Positions 35,415-46,200 of a DNA stretch of 64,000 bases are shown here, piece by piece. Under the pieces are notes generated by a model. It saw only the letters and a program-made list of their open reading frames with translations, was not told the origin of the DNA and did no database searches. Made by a program: the position numbers and the translations under genes. Source of the DNA: Pelagibius litoralis. GTDB lineage: Bacteria; Pseudomonadota; Alphaproteobacteria; Kiloniellales; Kiloniellaceae. Each line of letters starts with the position of its first letter. Positions within the stretch are counted from its first letter, which is position 1. Location of the stretch: assembly GCF_011683915.1 (NCBI RefSeq), contig NZ_JAAQPH010000015.1:62001-126000 (forward strand), in the 5' to 3' direction.

Positions 35415-35476
35415 CGAAACGCCGGTTGCGCCTCCGCTGCGACCGGCTCAAGATAATTTCTTGAACGGCGGGCTAC

Positions 35477-36139
35477 ATGGGGAAACACTCTATGAAACAT
35501 CGTCTCAATTTCTTCACCTGCCTGCTCTTGGTTGTCCCGCTGGCTGCGCTGCCGGTGCAGGCACAGCAAGTGGCCGGTCAAGTCGAACGTCAGAAGGGCA
35601 CGGCCAGCCGCAGTGCAGCCGATGGCACCGTCGATCTGGTGCAGGGCGCTCGCGTCTATGTTGGTGATGAGATCCGCACCGGCCCGGGTGCGCGGCTACA
35701 AATCCGTTTCGACGACCAGTCGATGCTCACCTTGAGCCAGGATGCACGTATCACCATCGACCAATTCATCTATGCACCCGGCAGCGACTCCAACCAGGCG
35801 CTAGACGTTGCTCAGGGCGTGTTCCGCTTTGCCACTGGCCAGATTGGCAAACTGACGCCGCTCCGCGTCTCCGTCACGACACCGGTGGCGACCATCGGCA
35901 TCCGGGGCACCGTGTTCCTCGGTGGCGAACTTACCGTGGGCATGCCGCCCGGTCAGCCGCATTACGGATTTCAGATCACTGAAGGCACAATCGAGGTGAC
36001 CTCGCCGGCCGGATCCGTGGTGCTTGACGAGCCGGGTGAAGGCACTTTTCTGCCTCTCACCCGCATTGCCGCGCCAACGCCCGTCCGGCAATGGACCGAG
36101 GAGGAAGCGGCCGAGGCTGAGGCCGCCTTAGCGTTCTAA
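35477..36139 (+). CDS. FecR-domain secreted protein
   Basis: Exported protein of about 220 residues with a Sec signal (to about residue 29, ending PVQAQQ) and one FecR domain: VQGARVYVGDEIRTGPGARLQIRFDDQSMLTLSQDARITID, then a second beta-rich part containing TPVATIGIRGTVFLGG. The family is often linked to adhesin or envelope systems rather than ferric citrate sensing when no FecA/FecI is present, as here. The tail is Glu/Ala-rich. An alternative ATG at 35492 has GGGGA at better spacing, and the start may be there. Confidence 0.82.
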   Translation: MGKHSMKHRLNFFTCLLLVVPLAALPVQAQQVAGQVERQKGTASRSAADGTVDLVQGARVYVGDEIRTGPGARLQIRFDDQSMLTLSQDARITIDQFIYAPGSDSNQALDVAQGVFRFATGQIGKLTPLRVSVTTPVATIGIRGTVFLGGELTVGMPPGQPHYGFQITEGTIEVTSPAGSVVLDEPGEGTFLPLTRIAAPTPVRQWTEEEAAEAEAALAF

Positions 36140-36365
36140 TGATCGACGTGAGCCGCCTTATAGGCATGCGGCGGCCTTGTGAGGTTCTCGGCTAGGTAAA
36201 CGGTCGAGACGACGAGGCCTTATCGATCTGATCTTGGTGCTGCAGGACGACCGACCTGACAGCGCCTAAAGGTGATTTATCCGCTTCTGGCACTTCGGTG
36301 CCGTTCTGGTTTCAGAGTTGAGCGTCTGCCAGAATTGAGAACGCGGACATGACTGCCGCCCGAAA

Positions 36366-36400
36366 AGAAAAAGGCCCACCGGAACCAACCGGCGGGCCTT
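36366..36400 (-). terminator. rho-independent terminator of the gcl-hyi-glxR operon
   Basis: On the minus strand the stem is AAGGCCC-ccgg/ccgg-GGGCCTT (36371-36400, one mismatch, six-base loop) followed by TTTTCTTTTC reading toward lower coordinates. It lies about 20 bases after the glxR stop. The rest of the 281-base gap to the FecR gene holds nothing recognisable. Confidence 0.85.
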
Positions 36401-36420
36401 CGGTGTTTTCGGTCTAGGCG

Positions 36421-37335
36421 TTACTCCGCCGCCGCTGAAGCAGCCTCGTCCTCAGCCACCGGGTGGGCGGCCATCAGCTCCAGGGCCTTCACCATGGCGG
36501 AGTGGTCCCAGCCGGCGCCGCCGTTGGCCTTGCAGGTGTTGAACAGCTCCTGTGCCGTTGCGGTGTTGGGCAGCGCGACGCCCAAGGCTTTCGCCCCTTG
36601 GAGGGCGAGGTTCAGGTCCTTCTGGTGCAGCTCGATGCGGAAGCCGGGGTCGAAGGTGCGCTTGATCATACGCTCGCCGTGGATCTCCAGAATGCGCGAG
36701 GTCGCGAGGCCGCCCATCAGGGCCTGGCGCACCTTGGCCGGGTCGGCACCGGCCTTGGAGGCGAAGACCAGCGCTTCGCCGACGGCTTCGATGGTGAGCG
36801 CGACGATGATCTGGTTGGCGACCTTGGTGGTCTGCCCGGCGCCGCTTGGCCCGACCAGGGTGATGTTTTTGCCCATCAGTTCGAAAACCGGCGTCGCCTT
36901 GGCGAAGGCGGCCTCGCTGCCGCCGACCATGATGGTGAGGGAGGCGGCCTTGGCGCCGACCTCGCCGCCGGAAACCGGCGCGTCGAGATAGTCGCTGCCC
37001 AGAGCGGCGATCTTCGCGGCAAAGACCTTGGTCTCGATGGGCGAGATCGAGCTCATGTCGATCACCAGTTTGCCGGCGCCCAGACCCTCGGCCACGCCGT
37101 TCTCCCCGAACAGCACGGTTTCGACCTGGGGCGTGTCGGGCACCATGATGATGACGATTTCGGCGGCCTCAGCCACGGCCTTCGGCGAGTCGAGGATGGT
37201 CAGGCCCTTCTCCAGCAACTCGGCCGGCGCCGGAGTGCGGTTGACGGTGCTGAAGACTTCGTGCCCGCCGTCGATGAGGTGTCCGGTCATGGGCGCGCCC
37301 ATGATACCCAGGCCGATGAATCCGATTTTTGCCAT
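36421..37335 (-). CDS. glxR: tartronate semialdehyde reductase (2-hydroxy-3-oxopropionate reductase)
   Basis: Reduces tartronate semialdehyde to D-glycerate with NAD(P)H, the last step of the glyoxylate carboligase route. The 304-residue beta-hydroxyacid dehydrogenase shows the Rossmann motif IGFIGLGIMGAPM, the substrate loop DAPVSGGEVGA, the catalytic lysine in GAGQTTKVANQ, and the FRIELHQKDLNLAL segment. It is the last gene of the gcl-hyi-glxR operon, which makes GlxR more likely than other family members. The C-terminus has an Ala/Glu-rich tail. Confidence 0.92.
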   Translation of the reverse strand: MAKIGFIGLGIMGAPMTGHLIDGGHEVFSTVNRTPAPAELLEKGLTILDSPKAVAEAAEIVIIMVPDTPQVETVLFGENGVAEGLGAGKLVIDMSSISPIETKVFAAKIAALGSDYLDAPVSGGEVGAKAASLTIMVGGSEAAFAKATPVFELMGKNITLVGPSGAGQTTKVANQIIVALTIEAVGEALVFASKAGADPAKVRQALMGGLATSRILEIHGERMIKRTFDPGFRIELHQKDLNLALQGAKALGVALPNTATAQELFNTCKANGGAGWDHSAMVKALELMAAHPVAEDEAASAAAE

Positions 37336-37376
37336 GTCTTCCGTTCCTTTTTTTGTCGTTCTTCGCCGTGCCGAAT

Positions 37377-38174
37377 TTATTCGGCGGCAGCGGTAGCCGC
37401 CAGATAGGGGCGCAGCCAGCCGAGACCTTCGGAGGTGCCGGCTTTGGGTTTGTACTCGCAGCCGATCCAGCCTTTGTAGCCCATGCGGTCCAGCGCGTCG
37501 AAGACGAAGGGATAATTGATCTCCCCCGTGCCCGGCTCGTGCCGACCCGGCGTGTCTGCCAGCTGCAGGTGCGGGATCCTGTCGAGGTTCGCCTCGATGG
37601 TGCGCACCAGATCCCCCTCCATGATCTGCATATGATAGATGTCGTACTGGAAGTAGAGGTTGTCCGAGCCGACAGAGTCGATCACCGCAAGCGCCTGCGC
37701 CGAGGTGTTCAGATAGAAGCCGGGCATGTCGATGGTGTTGATCGCTTCAATCAGCAACTTGATACCCGCTTCCTTGGTTTTCGCCGCGGCGAAGCGCAGG
37801 TTTTCGACATAGGTTTCGTCAAGCTGCTCAGGGTCGGCGCCCGCCGGGCGCAGGCCCGCCATGGTGTGCAGTTGCCCGCAGCCCAGCGCCTGGGCGTAAT
37901 CGATTGCCGTGCCGACGCTGTCCTGGAATTCCCCGACCCGGTCCGGCAGGCAGGCCAGGCCGCGCTCACCCGCGTCCCAGTCGCCTGGGGGCATGTTGTG
38001 CAGCACCTGGGTCAGGCGGTTGCTTTTCAGGTTCTCGACCAGAACGTCTTTCTCAAAACCATAGGGAAAGAGGTACTCGACGGCCTGGAAACCGTCCTTC
38101 GCGGCGGCGGCGAAGCGGTCGAGGAAGTCATGCTCGCCGTAGAGCATGGACAGGTTGGCGGCAAACTTGGGCAT
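37377..38174 (-). CDS. hyi: hydroxypyruvate isomerase
   Basis: TIM-barrel isomerase interconverting hydroxypyruvate and tartronate semialdehyde. The start MPKFAANLSMLYGE is the family N-terminus and gives 265 residues; a much longer in-frame extension runs through the gcl gene and is rejected. Metal-binding residues are in LLIEAIN (Glu), QYDIYHMQ (Asp, His) and LADTPGRHEPGTGEINYP; the closing GCEYKP supplies the last Glu. It sits between gcl and glxR. Confidence 0.92.
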   Translation of the reverse strand: MPKFAANLSMLYGEHDFLDRFAAAAKDGFQAVEYLFPYGFEKDVLVENLKSNRLTQVLHNMPPGDWDAGERGLACLPDRVGEFQDSVGTAIDYAQALGCGQLHTMAGLRPAGADPEQLDETYVENLRFAAAKTKEAGIKLLIEAINTIDMPGFYLNTSAQALAVIDSVGSDNLYFQYDIYHMQIMEGDLVRTIEANLDRIPHLQLADTPGRHEPGTGEINYPFVFDALDRMGYKGWIGCEYKPKAGTSEGLGWLRPYLAATAAAE

Positions 38175-38206
38175 GATATGGGTCCTCCTGAAAGTCCGGG
38201 CGCAGC

Positions 38207-40033
<1,827 letters not shown>

Positions 40034-40110
40034 GGCCCGGCTCCCTTCTTTGCTTTTCGCGTTTATCTGTTGATCCAACATAGGGTCTACGATTTCAGAG
40101 TCAATAAAAA

Positions 40111-40136
40111 TGGAAAACTATTCCGCATTGTGGAAA
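40111..40136. promoter_or_regulatory. IclR-type operator half-sites upstream of gcl
   Basis: GGAA (40112-40115), TTCCGCA (40121-40127) and TGTGGAA (40129-40135) form overlapping inverted repeats; TTCCGCA-T-TGTGGAA is a near-perfect 7-1-7 dyad. A further TGCGGAA lies at 40194-40200 closer to the IclR gene. The AT-rich 292-base interval between gcl and the IclR gene is the expected control region. IclR/AllR-family proteins bind TGGAAA/TTTCCA-type repeats. Confidence 0.6.
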
Positions 40137-40325
40137 ACAATTTATTCGTGCCAATGTTTCTGGGCTTTTTTTGCTGGTATCAGGGCTATGTTTTGCGGAA
40201 CCACATACCAAAATTCGACCGATCCGGGCTTTTTGAGGACCTTTCTGGCTTACATGACGGCCTCTTCGTCCCTATGCTGCCTCCACACAGGGGGCCTGTG
40301 ATTTGAAACTGGTGGAGTCTTGAGA

Positions 40326-41174
40326 ATGGCGAGAACGGCAGCACGGACGCGCGACACGGCGAAAGGCCCTCTGCGCAAGCCGGCGGCTCAGGGTGGGCAG
40401 GTTCAGTCCCTTGATCGCGCCATTTCGATCCTGGAGCGCCTGGCCGAGGCCGACGGTATGAACCTGACCGACCTCTCCCAGTCAGTGGGGCTTGCTCCCT
40501 CAACGACGCACCGTTTGCTCACCACGCTGCAGCAACGCCGCTTCGCGGATTTCGACGAGGAATATGGTGTCTGGGTTGTCGGGGTCGGCGCTTTCAATGT
40601 CGGCAACGCCTTTCTGCGGTCGCGCAAGATCGTCTCACTTGGCCGTCCGGTGATGCGGCGCCTGATGGAAGACGTCGGTGAGACCATCAATCTGGCGGTC
40701 GAGGACAAGGGCGAGTTGGTTTACGTGACCCAGTTCGAAAGCCATGCGCCGATGCGCGCCTTTTTTCGGCCGGGGCGCCGCGCGCCGATGCATTCCTCTG
40801 CTGTCGGCAAAGCCATGCTGGCGGAAATGAAGGAGGAGGAACTGCGCGATTTCCTTCATAAGAAGGGCATGCAGCGCTTTACCGATCACACCATCGTCGA
40901 TCCGGCGGTGTTGCGCCAGCAGTTGCAGCAGATCCGCCAGCGCGGCTGGGGGCTGGACGACGAAGAGCATACCATTGGTATGCGTTGCGTCGCTGCAACC
41001 ATCCATAACGAGCACAGCGAAGTGATTGCTGGAATCTCGATCTCCGGTCCAAGCGTGCGCGTAACCGAAACCCGCCTGGGCGAACTGGGGGCCAAGGTGG
41101 TTCAGGCCGCCGAGCAGATCACCGAGCAGATCGGCGGCATCGTACCCCGTGCCTCCGGGGGCGCCCTGGCCTGA
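40326..41174 (+). CDS. IclR-family transcriptional regulator of glyoxylate use
   Basis: 282-residue regulator with an N-terminal winged helix (SLDRAISILERLAEADGMNLTDLSQSVGLAPSTTHRLLTTL) and the IclR effector domain, including RRAPMHSSAVGKAMLAEM and GWGLDDEEHTIGMRCVAA. The ATG at 40326 lies eight bases after GGTGGAG; a TTG six bases earlier is rejected. Divergence from gcl-hyi-glxR suggests an AllR/GclR-like role, with glyoxylate or allantoin-derived signal. No allantoinase genes are in the window. Confidence 0.9.
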   Translation: MARTAARTRDTAKGPLRKPAAQGGQVQSLDRAISILERLAEADGMNLTDLSQSVGLAPSTTHRLLTTLQQRRFADFDEEYGVWVVGVGAFNVGNAFLRSRKIVSLGRPVMRRLMEDVGETINLAVEDKGELVYVTQFESHAPMRAFFRPGRRAPMHSSAVGKAMLAEMKEEELRDFLHKKGMQRFTDHTIVDPAVLRQQLQQIRQRGWGLDDEEHTIGMRCVAATIHNEHSEVIAGISISGPSVRVTETRLGELGAKVVQAAEQITEQIGGIVPRASGGALA

Positions 41175-41563
41175 TGGCCGCCAGGCCTCTATGGCCGGTT
41201 TCCCCTGGCTTTCGGTAACCTGAGCGGGCAATCCTCCCTGCCTTTGCAATGGCGGACATGCCGGCCTGCAGGCGATTCGCGAGGCGGATAAGCTGCGCCG
41301 AAATGCAACCAAAAGGAATGTGAGAGAAAACACGTCGACGCCATTCTCTGCGGAGTAGTATAGAGGCACTTGGGGATGCAGATTTTGGTCGAAGAATTCA
41401 CCTTGCTGGCCTCTGCGGCCGATGTCCTTGCGGTTTTCCGACAAGGCAGCGTCCGTGGTCATGCCACACGATGGTCACAGTCCCGGCAGAGGCAGCCGGG
41501 CAAGCTGTGTAAGGTTGCGCGTCGGCTATCGGGCCGGGCCGTTGGGGGAAAGGGAAGGTTGCG
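41175..41563. other. intergenic region ahead of the cyclase-YcaO-TfuA cluster
   Basis: 389 bases without a convincing gene; short frames in it lack conserved content. It must contain the promoter of the cluster. I see no strong hairpin terminator for the IclR gene and no clear -35/-10 pair. Confidence 0.5.
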
Positions 41564-44500
41564 ATGGCCATTCGTCGTTGGCTGACGGCAATCGGTCTTG
41601 GGGGCCTCGCCGATACTTTTGAAGAGAACGACGTCGATCTTGAGATCGTGCCGGATCTCAGTGAGGAGGATCTGCGTCAACTCGGCCTGACCTTGGGCCA
41701 GCGCAAGCGTCTGCTGCGGGCCGCACAGGCGCTTGGCGGCGCCGAAGAGGATTCCCAAAGCAGCGTCGGCGCAAAAATCGAAAGAGTGCCTGCCGAGCGT
41801 CGCCACCTGACGGTGATGTTCTGCGACATTGTCGGTTCCACCGTGCTCTCAGAGCGTTTGGAGGCAGAAGACCTCCTGGAGGTGGTGCGGCGCTATCAGA
41901 CCTACTGCGCCTCTATCATCGGAACCCATGAGGGCTTCATCGCGCGTTACGTCGGCGACGGCATCCTGGCCTATTTCGGCTACCCGATGGCCCATGAGGA
42001 TGCGCCGGCTCATGCCCTGCACGCGGCTCTCAGCATCACCGAGGGGATCGGCGCCCTTGAAATGCCGGCGGACACGCAGTTGGCGGTGCGCATCGGCATC
42101 GCCTCCGGTGTGGTGATCGTCGGCGACCTGATCGGTGGCGGTGCCGCCGTCGAACAGCCGGCGATTGGTGTGGCGCCCAATCTGGCGGCCAGGGTTCAGG
42201 GGGTTGCCGGGCCGAACGAGATCGTGGTGGCCGACGTGACCTATCGCCTGACCCAGGATGCTTTCGACTTCGAGGACATGGGAAGCCGCGAGTTTCACGG
42301 CATCAGCGAGCCGGTGCGGACCTGGCGCGTGCTGGGTGAGCACAGAGGGGATCGCACCGATGTGAATTTCGGACGCTGGACCCAGACGTCCTTCGCCGAC
42401 CGCAGCGAGCCGCTCGACCTGCTGCGCGCGCAGTGGCAGCAGGTGCAGGACGCGCGGGGGCGGGTGCTGGTAATCTCCGGAGAGCCTGGTATTGGCAAGT
42501 CACGCCTGACCCATCAATTCCTGCGGGGGGTCGAGCAGGAAGCCACGATTCAGATCTACCAGGCGACGCCCTACAACCAGGATTCGCCGCTGCACCCGAT
42601 CATCCAACGGTTTCGCCTGATCGCCGGTATCGACCATGGCGACGGGCCGGTGGTGGTTCGCGAGAAGCTGGCGGCCATCGTGCAGGGCGAGGGTGCGGAG
42701 CGCGAGGCGCGGGTCGAGATCTTCGCCAAGCTGCTGACCCCGGTTTCGATCGACAATCCCCAGTCGCAGAGCGCTGCCAAGCAGAATCGCGAACGGACCC
42801 TGCAGGCGATCGTCGACTATTTCGCCGTGCTCAGCCGGATACAGCCTGTCGTTGTCGTCGTTGACGATTTTCAATGGCTCGACCCGACGTCTATCGAACT
42901 GCTGGACCGGGTTATCCATTCGATCGCTGACAAGCGTGCGCAGGTTCTGGTCACCTCGCGCAGCGGTTTTCATGCCCCCTGGGAGGCACTGGCCCATGTG
43001 ACGCAGTTGGAACTCGGGCGCCTGCCGGCCAAGGATACCCAGGCGCTGATTGCCAGCCTCGCCCAGGGAACCGCCCTGTCGAAAGCGCTGGTGGGTGAGA
43101 TCGCGGAAAAGGCCGACGGGGTTCCTTTGTTTGTCGAGGAGCTCACCAAGTCGGTGATAGAGCTCGATTTCGAACGGTCGATCAGGGGCAAGAGCCGTTC
43201 GCGCAAAGAGGCTTCGCGGGTGCCGATCTCGCTTCACGATTCGCTGATGGAACGGCTCGACCGGGTCGGTCCGGCAAAGGTTGTCGCTCGTGTCGGCGCA
43301 GTGCTGGGACGTTCCTTCTCGCGCGAACTGATTTCCACGGTCGGCGGTTTTGATCCGGCGCATCTGGATGCGGCACTCGTTACCCTGTCGGATGCCGGTC
43401 TGGTGCTTCGCGAAGTCGACCAGCGCGGCAAGGAAAACTTCGTCTTCAAACACGGCCTGGTGCAGGAAGCGGCCTACGCTTCTTTGCTGCGCGAGGAACG
43501 CCAACGGCTGCACGCCGAAACGGCTCAGGGCCTGCGCAAGCTGCGCGCGCGCATCGAAGAAGAACGCCCCGATCTCTTGGCCCATCACGTCAGCGCCGCC
43601 GGTTTGCATGAGGAGGCCGTGCGGCTCTGGCTTCGGGCTGGTCGGCTCAGCCTGGCCCAGTCGGCAATCGTCGAGGCGGTTCACCACCTGCGCCGCGGCC
43701 TGGATGCGCTGGACGAACTGTCGGACAGCAAGGAGGCCAAGGCGCTGCGGCTGCAGTTGCTGATCCACCTGGGCCCGGCCCTGATCGCTTTGCATGGCCC
43801 GGGGTCAAGCGAGGTGGAGGAAATCTACAGTCAGGGTTACGAGCTGTGCCGCAGCCTGCCTGAATCCCGCGATCACTTCCCGGTCTACTGGGGCTGGTGG
43901 CGCCGCTCGCGCGACTTCAACGAGATGAGCCAGCGCGCCGATGAGTTGTTGGGGCGGGCGCAGGCACGTAACGATGAGGAGCTGATGCTGCAGGCCCATC
44001 ACTGCCAGTGGGCTTCGCACTTCAACAGCGGCGATTTTCATGGCTGCATGGATCACATCTCCAGCGGCCTGGCGCTCTACGAGAAGGGCGACTACCGCAC
44101 CCACGCCACCCTCTACGGCAACCACGACGCCAAGGTCTGCGGCCACGGCGAGCGCTCCCTGGTTTACTGGCTGCTGGGCAAGCCGGAGGAGGCGATGGAG
44201 TCCGAGCGTCTGGCGCAGCGCTGGATGGAGGCCTTGGGCCACGGCGGCAGCTGGATGCATCTGAAGGACATCAACATCATGCATCGCCTCTATCGGCGCG
44301 ATGCGGTCGAGGTTCTGCGCATCGCCCAGGAAATGATCGCCTTTGCCGAGGACCAGGGGTTTTCCGATCATCGCGCCAAGGCTTTGGTCTTTTGCGGCTG
44401 GGCCCATGCCAGGCTTGGCGATCCGTCAAAGGGGCTGAGCGAAATCCGCGAGGGCCTGGAGCGCCAGATCGCCATCGGCACCGAAGAAGACTTTCCGGTC

Positions 44501-44911
44501 TACTACGACATGTTCGCCGAAGTGCTGGCCCTCAACGGCCGCATCGACGAGGCCCTTGAAGAGACGACGGCGGTGCAGGCGAAGTTCGAGGCCATGGGAT
44601 TGCGGATCTGGGCGCCGGAGCTGCGCCGGCGCATCGGATATTTGCTGCAGCTGCGGATGCCCAATGACCCGGAACCGGCCATTGCGGCTTATCAAGGCGC
44701 GCTCGATCTTTCCACCGAGCAGGGCGCGCGGACCCTGGCCTTGCGGGCCGCGACCAGCCTGGCGGGCCTGCTGAGAGGACAGGGCTTGAGCGATGTTGCC
44801 CGCGAGACCCTGGAGCCGCGCCTGGTCGGGCTGGAGGCGATGGCCGGTACGGCCGACTATGCCGCTGCGACGGCTCTTCTGGCGACGGCGCGCGGACGCA
44901 ACAGCAGGTGA
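41564..44911 (+). CDS. SAM domain/class III nucleotide cyclase/AAA ATPase/TPR signalling protein
   Basis: A 1115-residue cytoplasmic signalling protein. Domains: SAM-type helical domain (about 1-58, WLTAIGLGGLADTFEENDVD), class III adenylate/guanylate cyclase catalytic domain (about 78-255) with metal aspartates D88 (MFCDIVGST) and D132 (RYVGDGILAYFG), AAA_16/STAND-like ATPase with Walker A GEPGIGKS (306-313) and Walker B VVVVDDFQWLD, and a TPR-like helical C-terminus from about 620. Such fusions are common in alphaproteobacteria, and many have unknown outputs. Its last codons overlap the ycaO start (GTGA), tying it to the YcaO-TfuA genes. AAGGGAAGG precedes the ATG. Confidence 0.93.
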   Translation: MAIRRWLTAIGLGGLADTFEENDVDLEIVPDLSEEDLRQLGLTLGQRKRLLRAAQALGGAEEDSQSSVGAKIERVPAERRHLTVMFCDIVGSTVLSERLEAEDLLEVVRRYQTYCASIIGTHEGFIARYVGDGILAYFGYPMAHEDAPAHALHAALSITEGIGALEMPADTQLAVRIGIASGVVIVGDLIGGGAAVEQPAIGVAPNLAARVQGVAGPNEIVVADVTYRLTQDAFDFEDMGSREFHGISEPVRTWRVLGEHRGDRTDVNFGRWTQTSFADRSEPLDLLRAQWQQVQDARGRVLVISGEPGIGKSRLTHQFLRGVEQEATIQIYQATPYNQDSPLHPIIQRFRLIAGIDHGDGPVVVREKLAAIVQGEGAEREARVEIFAKLLTPVSIDNPQSQSAAKQNRERTLQAIVDYFAVLSRIQPVVVVVDDFQWLDPTSIELLDRVIHSIADKRAQVLVTSRSGFHAPWEALAHVTQLELGRLPAKDTQALIASLAQGTALSKALVGEIAEKADGVPLFVEELTKSVIELDFERSIRGKSRSRKEASRVPISLHDSLMERLDRVGPAKVVARVGAVLGRSFSRELISTVGGFDPAHLDAALVTLSDAGLVLREVDQRGKENFVFKHGLVQEAAYASLLREERQRLHAETAQGLRKLRARIEEERPDLLAHHVSAAGLHEEAVRLWLRAGRLSLAQSAIVEAVHHLRRGLDALDELSDSKEAKALRLQLLIHLGPALIALHGPGSSEVEEIYSQGYELCRSLPESRDHFPVYWGWWRRSRDFNEMSQRADELLGRAQARNDEELMLQAHHCQWASHFNSGDFHGCMDHISSGLALYEKGDYRTHATLYGNHDAKVCGHGERSLVYWLLGKPEEAMESERLAQRWMEALGHGGSWMHLKDINIMHRLYRRDAVEVLRIAQEMIAFAEDQGFSDHRAKALVFCGWAHARLGDPSKGLSEIREGLERQIAIGTEEDFPVYYDMFAEVLALNGRIDEALEETTAVQAKFEAMGLRIWAPELRRRIGYLLQLRMPNDPEPAIAAYQGALDLSTEQGARTLALRAATSLAGLLRGQGLSDVARETLEPRLVGLEAMAGTADYAAATALLATARGRNSR

Positions 44912-46200
44912 GGGCAGGCGTGGAACCGAGCCGGCGAAATGAGGTCGAGGGTACGGCGGCACCGGGTTCGGCCAAGATTTACCGCGGCGGTACCCATCGC
45001 TGCCGGCGGCCGGCGGACACGCTGGCCCGGGTTCTGCCTTTGGCGGCGCAGATGGGTATCACCCGTCTGGCCAACGTAACGGGGCTCGATAGCATCGGCA
45101 TCCCGGTGTATATGGCCAGCCGGCCGCTGTCGCGCTCGGTTGCCGTCTCCCAGGGCAAGGGCCTGACGGCAGAAGAGGCGAAGGTCTCCGCCTTTATGGA
45201 GGCGGCGGAAACCTATCACGCGGAGAACATTACGGCGCCGATCAAGATGGCTTCGTTGAACGAACTCGGCGAGAGGCATGCGGTCATCGATGTGTCGGGC
45301 CTGCCGTACTCGGCCCTGGGCGCGTTTCATTCGGAGCGCCGCATTCTTTGGATTGAGGGTGAGAGGCTCGGCACCGGTCGGGACGCTTCCCTCTGGGTGC
45401 CCCTGGAACTGGTCTCCACCGATTTCACTTTGCCGCAGCCGCCCGGCAGTTTTGCCTTTCCTGCCAACACCAACGGCCTGGCCTCCGGCAATTCGCTGGA
45501 GGAAGCCCAGCTCCACGCGCTCTGCGAGTTGATTGAGCGCGATGCCCTCAGCCTTTGGCGCCTCGGCGGCGATGCCGTGCGCGCGGCCAGCAAGCTGGAC
45601 CCGGCGACGGTTGAAAGCTCAGCCGCGCAGTCGCTCCTGGCGCGCTATCGCGATGCCGGACTGAACGTCGGCCTCTGGGATGTGACCGCCGATACCGGTG
45701 TACCGGTGTTCTGTTGTGCGGTGGCCGAACCCAGCGACACGGCGGTCGAGGCGGAACTGGGGGCGGGCTGTCATCCCGACCGGGAAGTGGCGTTGCTGCG
45801 GGCGCTGACGGAAGCCGCCCAGTCGCGCACCACGCGGATTGCCGGGTCACGCGACGACTATGTGCCGGAGAGCTACGATTCTGCCGCCAAGCTGGCCCGC
45901 AACCGCACGGCACAGCTTTGGCTGTCCGACCCGCCGCGCCGCAGCTTCGCAGATACCCCCAACCTCGCCGGACAGACCATTGACGAGGATCTCGGCGCCG
46001 TTCTGGCACGCCTCGCGGCCCTGGGAATGGATCAGGTGGTCTCCGTTGATCTCAGCAAGCCCGAGGTCGGCATTCCGGTGGCCCGGGTTGTGGTTTCGGG
46101 CCTGGAAGGGGCTTATCAGGGTGAGGGCAGCGACTACCGGCCCGGGAACAGGGCAAGGGCCCGCGGTTTGACGCTGCCGACTTGGCGGCCTGAGGTATGA
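44908..46200 (+). CDS. ycaO: YcaO-domain protein (ATP-dependent amide backbone-modifying enzyme)
   Basis: YcaO enzymes activate a peptide amide oxygen with ATP to make azolines or, with TfuA, thioamides. The 430-residue protein has the YcaO ATP/Mg motifs: SQGKGLTAEEAKVSAFMEAAETYHAEN (Ser81, Glu98, Glu101) and LHALCELIERDA (Glu207, Glu210, Arg211). It starts with GTG inside the stop of the cyclase gene and ends in an ATGA overlap with tfuA. The C-terminus TLPTWRPEV lacks the PxPxP tail of azoline-forming YcaOs. No separate E1-like/RRE partner or flavin dehydrogenase is nearby. Thioamidation is therefore the likeliest chemistry. Confidence 0.9.
   Translation: MRAGVEPSRRNEVEGTAAPGSAKIYRGGTHRCRRPADTLARVLPLAAQMGITRLANVTGLDSIGIPVYMASRPLSRSVAVSQGKGLTAEEAKVSAFMEAAETYHAENITAPIKMASLNELGERHAVIDVSGLPYSALGAFHSERRILWIEGERLGTGRDASLWVPLELVSTDFTLPQPPGSFAFPANTNGLASGNSLEEAQLHALCELIERDALSLWRLGGDAVRAASKLDPATVESSAAQSLLARYRDAGLNVGLWDVTADTGVPVFCCAVAEPSDTAVEAELGAGCHPDREVALLRALTEAAQSRTTRIAGSRDDYVPESYDSAAKLARNRTAQLWLSDPPRRSFADTPNLAGQTIDEDLGAVLARLAALGMDQVVSVDLSKPEVGIPVARVVVSGLEGAYQGEGSDYRPGNRARARGLTLPTWRPEV

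Noticed and set aside
42500-43795. 431-codon antisense frame within the cyclase gene
   Set aside because: It has no recognisable domain and is explained by the codon bias of the sense gene.
41564-44911. Antiphage STAND defence protein reading of the AAA/TPR protein
   Set aside because: The AAA_16/TPR layout is shared with STAND proteins, but a SAM plus cyclase N-terminus is a standard signalling architecture and there is no nuclease or other effector nearby.
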